Positions 45,301 through 56,561 are shown, numbered from the stretch's first letter. The stretch is 64,000 nt of DNA from Amborella trichopoda (GCF_000471905.2 NW_006500342.1:127139-191138), one strand, 5' to 3'. Translations and numbers: made by a program. The notes: a model not told the origin generated them from the sequence alone.

Positions 45301-45589
45301 GAATACCGGAAGGATGACGGAATACAAAGTCAGAGCTAGACCGATCTTGATGAAAAAGGAAGCAATGGTGTGTGGAGATATTGGAATGGGTATCTCTTCA
45401 GTCTTTGCTACTCGGGTGACACATAATTTGCTACTAAACGACATTGACAAAGGTTTATTTTGATGGCAACTCTTGCGGAGAAGGCAATGGTGGCAGAGTG
45501 GTCCTGATATCACCAGAGTCATTCCATTTTCATATTTGTTCAAACCTATTGTTGAATATATAAAAAGCACTTCATCATGACTTATGTAT

Positions 45590-45900
45590 TGCCCTGGGAT
45601 CCAGCATCTAATTTGTTTTGGTGATGCGGAGCTAGTGATTAATCAAGTCGAAGAGGAAATAGTTGCTTGAAAAAGAGAACCCTCAAGAAGCAGCTCACCA
45701 TGTCCTAATTTTAGTCTTTCAATATCAGAAACAATAAAATGAGACTTTCTGAGCTTTAGATGTGAAAGAAAGTGACCTGAAGCTCAAGCATCCACTGACC
45801 TCATATATAAGCTAACTTTTCCCTCGAAGAAATTTGATGTTACACTGTTTGAATCTTTCCATCAGATTCAAAGACTGTAACATACTCTTAATTTTAGGGC
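45590..45900 (+). pseudogene. Possible Ty3/gypsy RNase H/linker remnant
   Basis: A short frame reads IQHLICFGDAELVINQVEEE, which resembles the archaeal-type RNase H segment ('GDAELV-NQV') found after the main RNase H in plant Ty3/gypsy pol. The following bases drift in frame and I cannot follow the integrase. The assignment rests on one motif. Confidence 0.4.
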
Positions 45901-48900
45901 GGGTCAGCAAGCCAGCTATTAAAAACTTGCTTTATTAGCTATTGATCCTGAATATATTGAAGCAGGGGTCAAGGGAGTTGTTTCTATTGATTCGGCACCA
46001 ACGACAGCAAAGACTAAATTCCCTGTTCCAGATCGAAACCTAGAAGCAGATCTAGTAGGGTGGACTCGTTCATGTCTTTGATGGAACAACTAATTGTGTT
46101 TCTCTTTTTTCCTATTGAAAGCACCTCACCCAACATCCCTTCACCTAGTTTCGAATCAGTACGAGCACCAGATACAACAAGTCAAGATCCAGAGCAACCG
46201 GATGGATACGAATGCTTTGATATATTCAATTGCAATGCAAGATGAGTAGGAACCACAAACAACAACTGCCGAGCTCTGTTGTCGACGAGCGAGGCAAAAC
46301 TGTCTTTCCCTTTCATGGAGGTAAATAAATCTCCTTCCTATGCAATTCACTAGGGCTTAACAAAAACCCGCTAAAGAAAACACATATTAACGAATATAAG
46401 TATATCTGAACTCATCTATAGGCCCGAGATCGAGGGCTTCACTATGGCTAGCCTCTCTTAGCAAGCCAAGTAACACAACGGTCGAACTGAACTAGCCCTT
46501 GGACTCAGCATCAAATCCGGAGTGTCCGTTCTATATGTAAGACACACCTATCCTACTAGATCACTAACAATCAAACACAAACCTCCCTTGTTTGTAAGGA
46601 TGAGGAACATGTGGTTTTTTAACAACGACATCGACATATAGAAATGATGAAGAATTCACTACTTTAGAAATTATATAGAAGTTCTAGTAACAGTTGAGCC
46701 CTTTCGGTAGCACAAAAGTGGGGGAAATATCTCATCGCTCACGAGCGAGCTTCAACCTAAAGAGCTCCATCTTGGAAAGAAGGGTCATATCATACCTAGC
46801 CCTCTGTACAGTCGAACAACCATTCACCAATTCATTTGATTCATGCTCGAGGTCCGTAACCTTAAGTACTGCACTATTCGAGAGCAAACAGGGGTAAAGC
46901 GACGAATCAGATTCCCCGTAGCCTAAAGGAAAGGGTCTCGGAGAGAGCTGAGCTAGCAATGTCTTGTCAGCGAGCTATGTTTAGCAGAGCTGCAGTAGCT
47001 ATCTCCCACTGACTAGTACATGGGCAGGGCCACTGTTTCGTTTGGTGGACCGACCTTCTCATTCCAAGGGGGGCTATGACATGAAATTCATATTTGTTTC
47101 GGGAGGAACACAAATTGTGCACTTGGCAACACTATCTCCATTGGCATCCTCAGGACCAAAGAGGAGTTGATCGAAGCTACTTCACTGAAACGAATCTTTT
47201 ATGAACATCACCAGGCACTACCAGTCAAATCAACAACTTCAAGTTGGTTATTCTCTCTCTATGAAAAGGTAGGAGGAAGACTAAAGGTTCACCATCTTAC
47301 TAACATGAGAGTCGGGACAACCAGCTTTCGCCTATACCTTCTCACCCGATTTGATTTTGAGTCTCGTTCCGACAGCTTGAAGCAGCGGGGGGCCAGGCGA
47401 TGCATGCTCAAACTTCGACCCGCTCATAGTAGGGAGCGGGGGAGCAGCCGTAAAGCTCATGTAATTACCGTCCATTCATAGAATTGTCTCGCTACCTCAC
47501 CAATCGATCTACCTAAATAGGGATGGGCGCCTCTTAGACAATTGGCCTGCTCCCCCGGGTCGAACCGATTCATCACTTGGGACGGCAAGTGTCGCTAGGG
47601 AAAGATCAAATCAAATGGCTGGAACGGTTTTAGCTAAGATCCACCACTTCTGACGGATCATCCAACAAAAGGGAACAGAGCGGGTGAGTTGAAACGAGAT
47701 AACATGAGTCTTTAGCCCGGTGTCTCAGTATGATGATGCAGAGAGAACTCTCCCTTCAGAGCTGCAGTAATATCATCGAAATTGATTGAGAAATGAGTGT
47801 CCTCATATCCCACCATGCTTCGCGTAGGTGCCATCTATGATGTGAGAAGGTGATCTTTGCCATGTAGACCCGTGACAAGGGGCACATAGAGTGCAGCACT
47901 AGTGCAGGGTAAATATCTTGTAAACTCCGCTCTGTCACGGATAGAGCAGGGACTTCCGTCGTGAGTGGTCCATGAAGCTTTAGGCATAGTATATCTCAAG
48001 AAAAGCTTCCAAGTACTTTTCGTGATGTAATATGGAGCCCGTTCGATTGTAGGAATCCGGGTCCATTCCGGAATGATGAGGACCGGAAGAATAGACCTCC
48101 AAAGTTGCTCCCTCAGGGTGGATATAAAATGTTGAGAGTCCAGGCATTTTGAAAGAAATCTGGCACAGTCAGTCAGTTAGGCTGTTGCAAATCGTAATAT
48201 GATGAGAGACTCAGATATTGCCGATGTCCATCTTCCAAATTCTTGTAGGCTTCTGCCAGCAAAAGGAAATGGCTCTGCTGAGAGGCATGTGATAGAGAGT
48301 GGGAGACCGAACGGATCTCCAAAGCAAAGGGGTAGACAGCCTGGAATTCTTTAATGAGGCGCCTCCTTTTATCGTAGCTAGGTTTCGTCGATTCATTATA
48401 AAAATTTATAATACTCCTTAGATTAATGATCTGCCTCTAGGTAGACGAGGTCATCATACTTCTCCGGCTGGGGATGCTTTCGAGAGCCCGCATACCAATG
48501 ATGTGTGCTGATATTTATACCACGACTCTGAATGCTGGCGTCGCAATAGGGGCCAAAGGTCAACGCATCGAGTTGGGCATTCGATTGAGATAGCATTTTG
48601 AATGACTGTATCCTCTTGGGAGAACAAACTGAAGAGTTCTGGTGCCATAATCGAATCACTGAACTTCTCGGGTAGGCCCGAAGGCTACCCTTAAAACCTC
48701 CTCGATTCCCTTTAGAAGGAGTCCTTCCGCTAGTAGACACCCCTAATTCAGGGCACGCTCAAGACACCGGATGTGGCCAAAACATATAGCAAATACCTAA
48801 CAATAGACATGAGGACCTCTAGCATATTTGGTTCCTGAATTATGAGGAGGGTATAGATCTTAAATACCTTACAGATGCCTTACTTCAAATGCTGGCTCGC

Positions 48901-49869
48901 AAATAGCATTGTGCTCATAGAAAGCCTTCTTTCTGCTTTGACAATACTCCCTGCAAATGCTAGCAGAATGCTGAATAGGGCATCGAGCTCTTTGCTAAGG
49001 CTTACACTGAATAGATGCACATAGGATGTGCACACAAAGACTTCCTCTCTCTTCCGCCCCATTCCACTCATTTTTCCCTCTGGTTCCCTCCTTCCCTCTA
49101 CCACCAGTAGCTAGAATCTTTCTATTTCCTTCAAAGATGATGCTGACCACAGACTTAGACCACAATCGCATATCCAACTTCCGAACTCGTGACTCTCAAC
49201 CCATTCCTCTACCTGACAGACTGACCTACTGCCGCCACCGCAGAATCTATACTTGTGAATCCATGTTTGAGACTAAGACCTGTTCCTCAACGGGCAGAGC
49301 TTTCTAAGTGTAGTTGCCAATCTTGTCTACTGTTGGGATGCTCTGCCCTTGCATCCCTCCAATCTAGCATTGACCTACCACCGCAAGAGCTATACTCAAT
49401 ATCTAAAATATTCGACCACCGACTGCTCGCAGGTCACGCACCGGTCGAAGCTCGATTACCTCTCTTTCCTTACCTTACCGATAAGATTGTGCTCCTCCTC
49501 CACTCAAATCGTTCCTCTATCGTCAGGAAAACAAGACTACTGATATTGACTGAACACCAAATGGAGCCCGTCTATATAAAGAGAAACATGATCTCATGGT
49601 CGGCCCACTCACTTCAAACTGAAAAGAAAGACGAAACCTCAAAAGAAAGAAGAGAAAAAAATATAACTATAATGTATTCATAGCGCTACCTCCCTCCCCT
49701 ATAAAGACATTCCCTATCTATCTCATTACCCATGCCCTTCTCCAATTAGCCGTTCCCCTCTCCTAGGACCACCTTATCCCATTACCGCCTTCTCTGACTC
49801 TCGATTCTCTCTTCCTCTGGTTTGCTCGATTATTCATGCTACTCAAGCAAGGACTTTCTTGCTCGATTA

Positions 49870-51030
49870 TTGATACATAAAAGAATGGGCAGATTCGTCT
49901 TTGTGTCGATTTCCGTGACCTCAACAAGGTGGCCTGTCCCAAGGGCGATTTTCCCCTGCCCAATATTCTGATTCTCATTTATCATACAATAAGGTATGAG
50001 ATGTTTAGTTTCCTGGATGGATACAACGTGCTTCGTTTCAGATCAAGATGGATCCTAAATACATAAATAAGGAAGACCTCGTTCATCACACCAGCTGGCA
50101 TGTACTAAAATATTGCAATTCCATTCGGGCTAAAGAATGTCGGCGCCACTTATCAGCGAGCAATGAAGGCTCTGTTTCATGATCTGATGCACAAAGAAGC
50201 GAAAGTATACATTGATGACATGATTGTCAAATCGTGAAATAGAGAAGATCATTACTAAACAACCTCCAGAAAGTGTTCGACCGCCTCAGAAAGTACAAAT
50301 TACAGTTGAATCCCTAAAAGTGTATCTTTGGTGCCACAACTGGCAAGTTATTATGATGAATCATAAGTTAAAGAGGGATCGAGATAGACCTGGAAAAGCC
50401 AAAGGCGATTATTGCCTCCGCAAACAGAAAAAGAAGGGGTTTATTATCACACAGGTTGTCTTCGCTTCATCGCACAACTCACGCCTATCTGTGAGCCGAT
50501 ATTCAAACTCCTTAAAAAGGACTCCCCTATGCAGTGGAATGAGAATTGTCAGTGGGCTTTTGATTGAAAAAAAATAGGATTTTATGAATCCTCCAGTTCC
50601 TCCCTTACTGCTCTACTTATCCACCACAGAGATGTCCATGGGATGTGTGCTCGGTCAACATGACTACACAGGCAGAAGAAAATAAGCCATATAGTATTTG
50701 AGCAAAATATTGACCGACTACGAGTCGAGATATTCACCATTAGAGAAGACCTATCTCTCTTCTCAGACACTACCTATTGTCTTATCCGGTACTGCTTCTC
50801 GTGCGCATGGACCCGCTCAAGTATCTCTTTGAAAAGCCGGTTGTTTCAGGCCAAATTGCTAGGTGGAAAAGTTCGATATCACTTATGTCACCCAGAAATC
50901 AATGTTGGGACAATCTATTACCCTTGGACATCACCCTTTACCATGTTACGAGCCACCCATGATGCATTTTCCGGATGAAGAAGTCTTTTACACTGACATT
51001 GAGTATGGAGAATTTGATCCTTTCTAGACC
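49870..51030 (+). pseudogene. pol: Ty3/gypsy reverse transcriptase / RNase H remnant
   Basis: Across several frames: 'RLCVDFRDLNK', 'KGDFPLPNI', 'PFGLKNVGATYQRAMKALFH', catalytic 'YIDDMIVKS' (50,210-50,235), 'RKYKLQLNP', 'MQWNENCQWAF', then RNase H pieces 'MGCVLGQHD', 'TDYESRYSPLEKT' and 'DPLKYLFEKPV'. It is a plant Ty3/gypsy pol from RT palm to RNase H, with many frameshifts and stops. Such fragments occur both in nuclear DNA and in plant mitochondrial genomes. Confidence 0.8.
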
Positions 51031-51039
51031 ATGTTCTAC

Positions 51040-51780
51040 GAAGCAGCTTTGAATGAGATAACACTGGAGCAGGTCCCCAAACATCCAGATGAATTAACTC
51101 AAAAGGTCTATTACAATGAACTGATTTGTTGAAAAAAGGCTATTTTCCACCCTGTAGTACATTGATCAAAAACATCTTTTGCAAAACTAGGTAGGTAGAG
51201 TTCAAAAAAGTCCCTATTCCGCCATGGAATGAAGACACTGAAAGTTCACGTGTCCAAGTCGCTTATGCCATGTGTCGAGAGGTACCGAACAAACAGTAGT
51301 AGTAGCCGAGTGACTCAAAATTTGCCCTGTGTCAAGAATGTAGATGCCCCCTTTTTCCTTACCCAAACCAATCATCCTCCCGGTCTTGAAACACCTTTTC
51401 TAGTTGAAGGAGAAGAAAATAAGCTTGAACTGCAATTAAGAGACTTACACAGTTGACTAACTGAAAAAAGGTTCTTGTCGAGCCCGGGAACATGAAAAAC
51501 ACTAGGAAGAGAGATAGAGGGAAAGGAAATAGAACCAACTCCTTGAACAGGAACAGAAGCTCCATTAGCCGCTCCTACCAAAAACTATGGCCAGAAAAAT
51601 TGCGAAGAGAATGGAAGTCCGAGGAAGAGCCCATCATCTGATGGGAGGCTCTAGAGTCAATCACCCATGAAGATGATGGATGAGAAGTGGAAGTGATACC
51701 TGCTGGACATGCTGAGTGGTGAGCATGAGAATCTGGTTCCTTAGGACTATCCTTCTTCCTAGAGAGATAGAACTAAGCAA
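51040..51780 (-). pseudogene. pol: Ty1/copia protease to integrase remnant
   Basis: Minus-strand pieces in order: 'WVIDSRASHQMMGSS' (51,650; protease region, the DSGA box altered to DSRA), 'FHVPGLDKNLFSVSQLC' (51,480-51,535), 'WHKRLGHVNFQCLHSM' (51,225-51,280; GAG-pre-integrase histidines) and 'FELIHLDVWGPAP' (51,060-51,110; integrase core start, with the DxWGP motif). The order is that of Ty1/copia. Frameshifts separate the pieces and the rest of integrase and RT are missing. Confidence 0.8.
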
Positions 51781-53199
51781 ATTATTCTAACAAATTAGAG
51801 GGGATTTGAGAGGTAACACTTTCCTCCTTTTCAAAATTGATAAGCCTATAAGTTAGTTGGGGGGGAGGGGGGGCCTTTTGGAATCAGAAAGAAGTTAGTC
51901 GGGTAGTGCGCATGAAGGAATGGTTCCCTATCTGGCTGCCTTTATATCTCTTAGATGGGGGGCTGTAATGAGAGAAATTCCTTTGCCTTTAGATTAGAGT
52001 AAGGTTCCTCCACAGCCCATGATCACCTATTCCTTTTAATGCTAATGACTCCCCTCTCAATATTAGAGGGGGATGGTGGCAGAGTCTAGTAAGTCACCGC
52101 CCACTTCCACAAGCGGGTAGGGACAGAAAGAGATATGGGGCCATCTAATCCAAACCATTGATATGTCGAGAATCAAATCTGTTACTCCCGGAAGGAGTCG
52201 TATTGAGAAGTTGTTCAGTAGATCGTCCCATTCATTTGATAGGCAGCCGTGGGCCGGCATGTTGGATCGAGAAGATAGGGCATATGGGCCTATAAGTTTT
52301 TGGGGGTGGGAGATGCAACTGGCGATAGATTTTCCAATCGAACATGCTGTATTGCCTTGGGTTCAACTCCTATCCCAGGAGTTAGCCTAGCCAGATTGAA
52401 TTCTCGTGGCAATCAAAGACGGGCTTGGGTACACACTTAGAAGCAAGTCCTATGCATCAATCGGGGTTGAGATGAGAAGTGGACTGTTCAAAGCAAAGTC
52501 CCACTACGAGTCCTCCCCCTTAGAAGCTTCTAAGTAAGAGTCAGAATCATGGAACAAAGCGTCCTTCTTGAATATGCATCTGAGCAAGCGGCGAAGACCC
52601 CCACGCGCAGTAGCTGTGAGTCACACGATCATGATGAGACTTGTGCGTGTGACACGAAAAATCGGGAATTCCATCTCCGGCTCTTCTAATTGCAAGGGAT
52701 TGTTATGCAGAATCAAAAAATCAATCAGAATCTTTCTATTTTGCTAAATAGTTCTCTCTGCGCTCGCTGACTGATACTGAGGGACTGGACACCGAGACCA
52801 TTGCATCAAAGGCCTGTGGCTTGTGGCTTGCTTGATAAGGGAAAAAGAAGGCGTCCCTCACAACCCGACGACCGATCCCTACACTTTTTAATTACCAGAA
52901 GCTCTTAGCTACTCTATTATAAGGCAAGACTCAGGGGTCTTACTTGCCCTTACTGAACTTTAAGAGTAGTCATATTACGGGGAGCTTCCCCTTCCTTAAT
53001 CTGACTTATATACAGGTCTAAATCGACTTAAGGAGCACGAATACAAATAGTATATACCTCAAGAGTAGGATGAGAGTAGTGTTATTTAGTTTCATGAGGG
53101 TAACTGCCTATTGCAGGAGTTCCTGACCTGAAGGGACATCGGCAAGCTGCTACTGAATGTGAACAACAAAGTCAAGGAGTTATTAAATACCTCAACTCA

Positions 53200-53640
53200 A
53201 TTGTGGAGAGTCCAGGCATTCTTTAGGCTGAACGGCATTACAATATTTCAATACGTGCTAGCTGGTGTGATGAACAAGGTCTTCCTTATTTATGTCTTCA
53301 GGAACCATCTTGATCTGAAACGAAGCGCGATGTATCCATCCATGAAAATAAACATCTCGTACCCTGCCTTATGATCAATAAGAATCAGAATATTGGGCAG
53401 GGGAAAATTATCCCTGGGACAGGTCACCTTGTTGATGTCACGGAAATCGACATAAAGACAAATCTACCCATTCTTTTTCTTTACCGGCACGACCTTTGCT
53501 AACCAATCTGGATGCTTCTCAGTTAAGATAAACTTGGCATGGCAGCCAATAATTGTTAAACTTATGCCTTGATCTCTATCTCAAGTTCGGGTCTAAACTT
53601 CTTGGCTGCTTGTTTCACTGGAGTCAAGTTCGGTCCCCTA
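53200..53640 (-). pseudogene. pol: Ty3/gypsy RT remnant, inverted relative to 49,870
   Basis: Minus-strand: 'LTPVKQAAKKFRPELEIEIK' (53,570-53,630), then 'KKNG' and a 'VDFRDINK'-like segment, 'DNFPLPNI' and 'EMFIFMDGY'. The nucleotide sequence is about 85% like 49,885-50,150 by eye, in the opposite orientation, with shared damage (for example the altered words after 'DGY'). It is the upstream part of the same pol and does not reach YIDD. Confidence 0.75.
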
Positions 53641-54078
53641 TGGAGTAAGGGGGGTGTGGGTTGTGTCAATACATCTGAGAGAAAGAGTATGGATGTGTTT
53701 GTATGAGGAATATAATATTCACTGAGACTATTATCACCTTGTTGCAGCCAGAAAAGATTTTCATACAGTTCCTACATCCTATAGATGTGTTTGTATGAGG
53801 AATATATTCCAAGTTGCATACTGGTGTTGATTGGTTTCGATGTACTACCACCGGTGATCAGCTTTCATAAAGCTCTGTGGGCGGTGGGTTCCGTTCGATG
53901 TCCATTCAATGACCATAAAGAGTGTTAAGCTCATTAATGGAAGAGACACGAGGGCTTTCAGACTCGATGGAAGCTTATCCTGGCTTGTGTTAAGCATATA
54001 ACGAGATTCTACAAGGAGCACACTCAAATTACGTAGCCGACTATATGATAGCAGTTCTCGCTTCTTCGGTCAGGCAGG

Positions 54079-54130
54079 GGATTCAATTCAGCCACAGGTT
54101 CCCCTACGGCTACCTTGTGATGACTTCACC
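54079..54130 (-). rRNA. rrn18: Mitochondrial small-subunit rRNA 3' end, fragment
   Basis: The minus strand ends AAGGTAGCCGTAGGGGAACC-TGTGGCTGAATTGAATCC, matching the 3' terminus of plant mitochondrial 18S rRNA (ending in GGATTGAATCC, unlike the plastid 16S end). The conserved GTCGTAACAAGG appears as GTCATCACAAGG. Only about 50 nt are recognisable; upstream sequence does not continue as rRNA. Confidence 0.7.
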
Positions 54131-54244
54131 CGTGTCTCCCCGAGCAGCATACCCCACCGTCACCGAGTACATAAGGGTCGCGGGCTCGACTTTTGACCCT
54201 TTGACTTAGGATTAGTCGGTTTTATTTCTCGATGGGGGTGGGAA

Positions 54245-54279
54245 AGGGAAATAACTCAGCGATAGAGTGTCACCTTGAT
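54245..54279 (+). tRNA. trnV-GAC: Plastid-type trnV-GAC, 5' half only
   Basis: AGGGAAATAACTCAGCGATAGAGTGTCACCTTGAT matches the 5' half of plastid trnV-GAC (acceptor arm, D arm, start of anticodon loop) with a few substitutions, and the preceding 'ttctcgatgggggtgggaa' resembles the plastid upstream flank. It breaks inside the anticodon, so it is a dead fragment. Plastid pieces of this kind are common in plant mitochondrial DNA. Confidence 0.65.
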
Positions 54280-54284
54280 TAGGT

Positions 54285-54352
54285 TAGGACAGGATTCAAA
54301 CCTGTAATTCTCCGATCATGAGCCTGATGAGTTGACCAATTACTCTTCGCTT
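54285..54352 (-). tRNA. trnfM: Mitochondrial-type trnfM-CAU, degraded
   Basis: The minus strand reads GAGTAATTGGTCAACTCATC-AGGCTCATGATCGGAGAATT-ACAGGTTTGAATCCTGTCC. This is close to plant mitochondrial trnfM, with the D loop, CAU anticodon and T arm (GGTTTGAATCC) all visible. The acceptor stem is mismatched (GCGAAGA against GTCCTAA), so it is probably non-functional. It abuts the half trnV in the opposite orientation. Confidence 0.7.
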
Positions 54353-54411
54353 GTTCTCCTTCTCTTTGTTTCACTATTCCCACTACTCATAGTTGGTATA
54401 TTCAATTTAGA

Positions 54412-55023
54412 TTACCAATATTGGAACGTTTTCCCACCTGGTTCAAAAATTGGTTTTTTGTGTGGGGATCAACTGTCCAAATTTTACCACCTGCCTTCAA
54501 AGCAGTTCAAAACAAATTCCAGGCCTATAACCAAAATGATATTACCATAGACCACCATTTATATTTCATGGCCTTATACCAAATACCCTGGATAATGAAA
54601 TGGGACTATACCATATCTCCCAATACTACCTCTGATTATACTTTTATCCCAAGACTTGGAAAGACCATTTCAGTCAAATGGTAGGACATTTTCAATATGG
54701 ACCCATCTTCACTTACTCCAAAAAGAATACCTCCTCAACCTTTGGAATAAACCCAAAGCCAGAATACAGCCAATACTTCCTTCGATTTTCCTACATACCT
54801 AAGAAATATGTTACAGGCAAATCCCAATGCCTCGAAAGAAACCCTAGAAAATCAAATGAAAGAAATCTTTGCAGAAGCAGGGAGAAAGCCTGTCTCCTCG
54901 GATGAAACGGTACAGTCCTCTCCCAATATCAATCAATATCTCAATCTCTCAAAAGAAGATCCGGATGAAACTGATCCAGATGAAGATGAAGACGATCCGG
55001 ATGAATTCAGTCAGCGACCATAA
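54412..55023 (+). pseudogene. EPRV-2: downstream ORF of the preceding unit, C-terminal part
   Basis: Begins abruptly after the trnfM-like sequence at 'ERFPTWFKNWFFVWGSTVQI', then 'MALYQIPWIMKWDYTIS' and 'YTFIPRLGKTISVKW' (to 54,684). A frameshift follows, then the tail 'SKEDPDETDPDEDEDDPDEF' and the stop at 55,021-55,023. It aligns block for block with 63,200-63,752. The very acidic Asp/Glu tail ending in EFSQRP is shared. It shows that at least two EPRV-2 units were arranged in tandem. Confidence 0.75.
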
Positions 55024-55179
55024 TCATCACCGACAAATTCCCTTCATCATCCCCGACAAAATCGTATAAAGATACTCCATTCAAAGCCCATCAATATCGC
55101 CATCATCATCAACAGCATAAAGCATCAAGAACAGTAGACCACCGACGCAAAACGACAAAGCAAAGACTATGCAAAGATG

Positions 55180-55409
55180 CTTACACTGTAGCCACTAAGC
55201 ACTATACACTGTAGCCACTGAGCACTGTAGCCACTTGGCACTGTAGCCACTTTCTCTTTTAGTCTTTTCTTTCTTTTCTCTTTTGTCTTTTTGTGCCGAC
55301 ACTTGCTTTATTTCTTTGTCCTCTTCTACCGACGCTTATCCACTATTACAGACACCTGTCCTCTGCCACCTGGACTTGCTTCCCCTTTACGCAAGCTCGT
55401 CTATAAAAG
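55180..55409 (+). promoter_or_regulatory. EPRV-2 upstream repeats and TATA box
   Basis: Four CACTGTAGCCACT units (55,185-55,255) with short variable spacers precede a CT-rich stretch and TATAAAAG at 55,402-55,409. Downstream, 55,494-55,545 has six TTCTTCTCAG decamers, a CU-rich 5' leader. The layout is like EPRV-1, but the repeat sequences are unrelated. Confidence 0.7.
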
Positions 55410-55748
55410 GGGCTGAACCCCCTTCATTTCAGCAGGTCGAAAACTCTTCTCTTCCCTCTTTTCTTCTCAACCCAGACCTGAGAGATCACTCTCTTCTCAG
55501 TTCTTCTCAGCTCTTCTCAGCTCTTCTCAGTTCTTCTCAGTTCAGTCCGAGAGGTCAAAGTCTCTCTCTCTCTTTTTGCCTTCTCCTCTCTTCTACGACT
55601 ACTCTCCTAGCCTCTCCTTACTCGACCAAGGAGTTTTGCTCTGAAATACTCTTTCAATCCTTCTTCAATCAAATAGGATCAGATCATTAAATATCAGATT
55701 CTGTTTCCACAAATATTCCAGGTTCCATACTATCTCTTTCTCTAAACT

Positions 55749-55835
55749 ATGTGTAATTGGAATTTCCAATCTCTCCCAACATACTGCCCCGATAACTGGA
55801 AACTCTTTTCCAGCTATTGTATATGCACCCAGTAA
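55749..55835 (+). CDS. Conserved 28-codon leader ORF, EPRV-2
   Basis: ATG 55,749-55,751, TAA 55,833-55,835, about 340 nt after the TATA box. The peptide is the same length as the EPRV-1 version (37,207-37,293) and shares LP-Y, WKLF, SYCICT and most cysteines; changes are mainly conservative. GTAAGT at 55,832-55,837 overlaps the stop. A leader ORF joined by splicing to a later gene is known for rice tungro bacilliform virus, which makes a first-exon role plausible. A translation-regulating upstream ORF is the other option. Confidence 0.6.
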   Translation: MCNWNFQSLPTYCPDNWKLFSSYCICTQ

Positions 55836-56254
55836 GTTCTTAATATTGTTTCTATTTATTTCCCTCTGCTTGCTTCTTTTTACAAGTGTGTTATCAGTGT
55901 GTTGTAAGATTGTTATGTGCTTTCTTATGTACATGTAACCAGTGTATGCTTTCAATAAAGATTGTTATGAATACTTAACTATGCAGTTTAAAATATTATT
56001 CAATATTAAAATTAAAGAATTCACATATGCACAGTGGATAGTGATTGATATTTCTATAATCCCTTTTATCTGTATACTATTGTGCGTCTTTAATTATTAT
56101 CGGATATTGCAAGAATTACTAAAATACAATAGTATCTTATTTACTTATTTACTCTGAAATCAGTTCAATCTATAGCTAGAAGTATACTCTAAAATTCAAA
56201 GAATTAAGCAAAGAATTAAGATAATACGACAGTGCTGTAGATCCTGGCGCACTT

Positions 56255-56268
56255 TGGTATCAGAGCCA
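56255..56268 (+). other. EPRV-2 Met-tRNA primer-binding site
   Basis: TGGTATCAGAGCCA, the exact complement of the plant initiator tRNA-Met 3' end used by Caulimoviridae to start minus-strand synthesis. It is about 850 nt past the TATA box and 294 nt before the movement-protein ATG. It is followed by four 17-bp repeats ACAGTGAAACTGTTCAA (56,293-56,360). Confidence 0.9.
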
Positions 56269-56561
56269 AACAGCACAAACTGTCACAGTTACAACAGTGA
56301 AACTGTTCAAACAGTGAAATTGTGTAAACAGTTTAACTGACACAACAGTGTATCTGTTCTCATTTTCTCAATAGTATGAGATAAAAGTTACATCTTGACT
56401 AGCGAAACCAAGTTAAACTAACATCCTAGAAAGTTGGTCCGAGAGTTAAGACAAGAGACAAGTGAACGCCTATTGCAAAGTACCGCCAAGGCCAGGAAGA
56501 GCTGCTTAGGGAAAACGCTGGGCCACTGAATATCCAGATTGTCATTATCCGCAACCTACGG

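Larger units (their letters stand above)
41256..54352. other. Organelle-like mosaic block (mitochondrial type, with TE fragments)
   Basis: The composition changes from AT-rich viral DNA to about 45% GC with the texture of plant mitochondrial intergenic DNA. Firm markers are the nad9 piece at the left end and the small-rRNA 3' end, half a plastid-type trnV and trnfM at the right end. Between them are Ty3/gypsy and Ty1/copia fragments, which plant mitochondrial genomes often carry. I read it as a nuclear insertion of mitochondrial DNA; a misjoined mitochondrial contig is the alternative. 42,310-45,560, 46,050-49,860 and 51,790-53,190 hold no gene I recognise. Confidence 0.55.

Noticed and set aside
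45223..45570. 115-codon minus-strand ORF in the organelle-like block
   Set aside because: No recognisable motif, no flanking gene context, and length within chance for about 45% GC sequence. The same applies to 49,255-49,683 and 47,167-47,481.
47756..48740. Several minus-strand frames that look mildly coding (for example 'KRRRLIKEFQAVYPFALEI', 'LLLAEAYKNLEDGHRQYL')
   Set aside because: I could not link them to any family and they are broken by stops; an unidentified transposon or mitochondrial ORF remnant is possible but unsupported.
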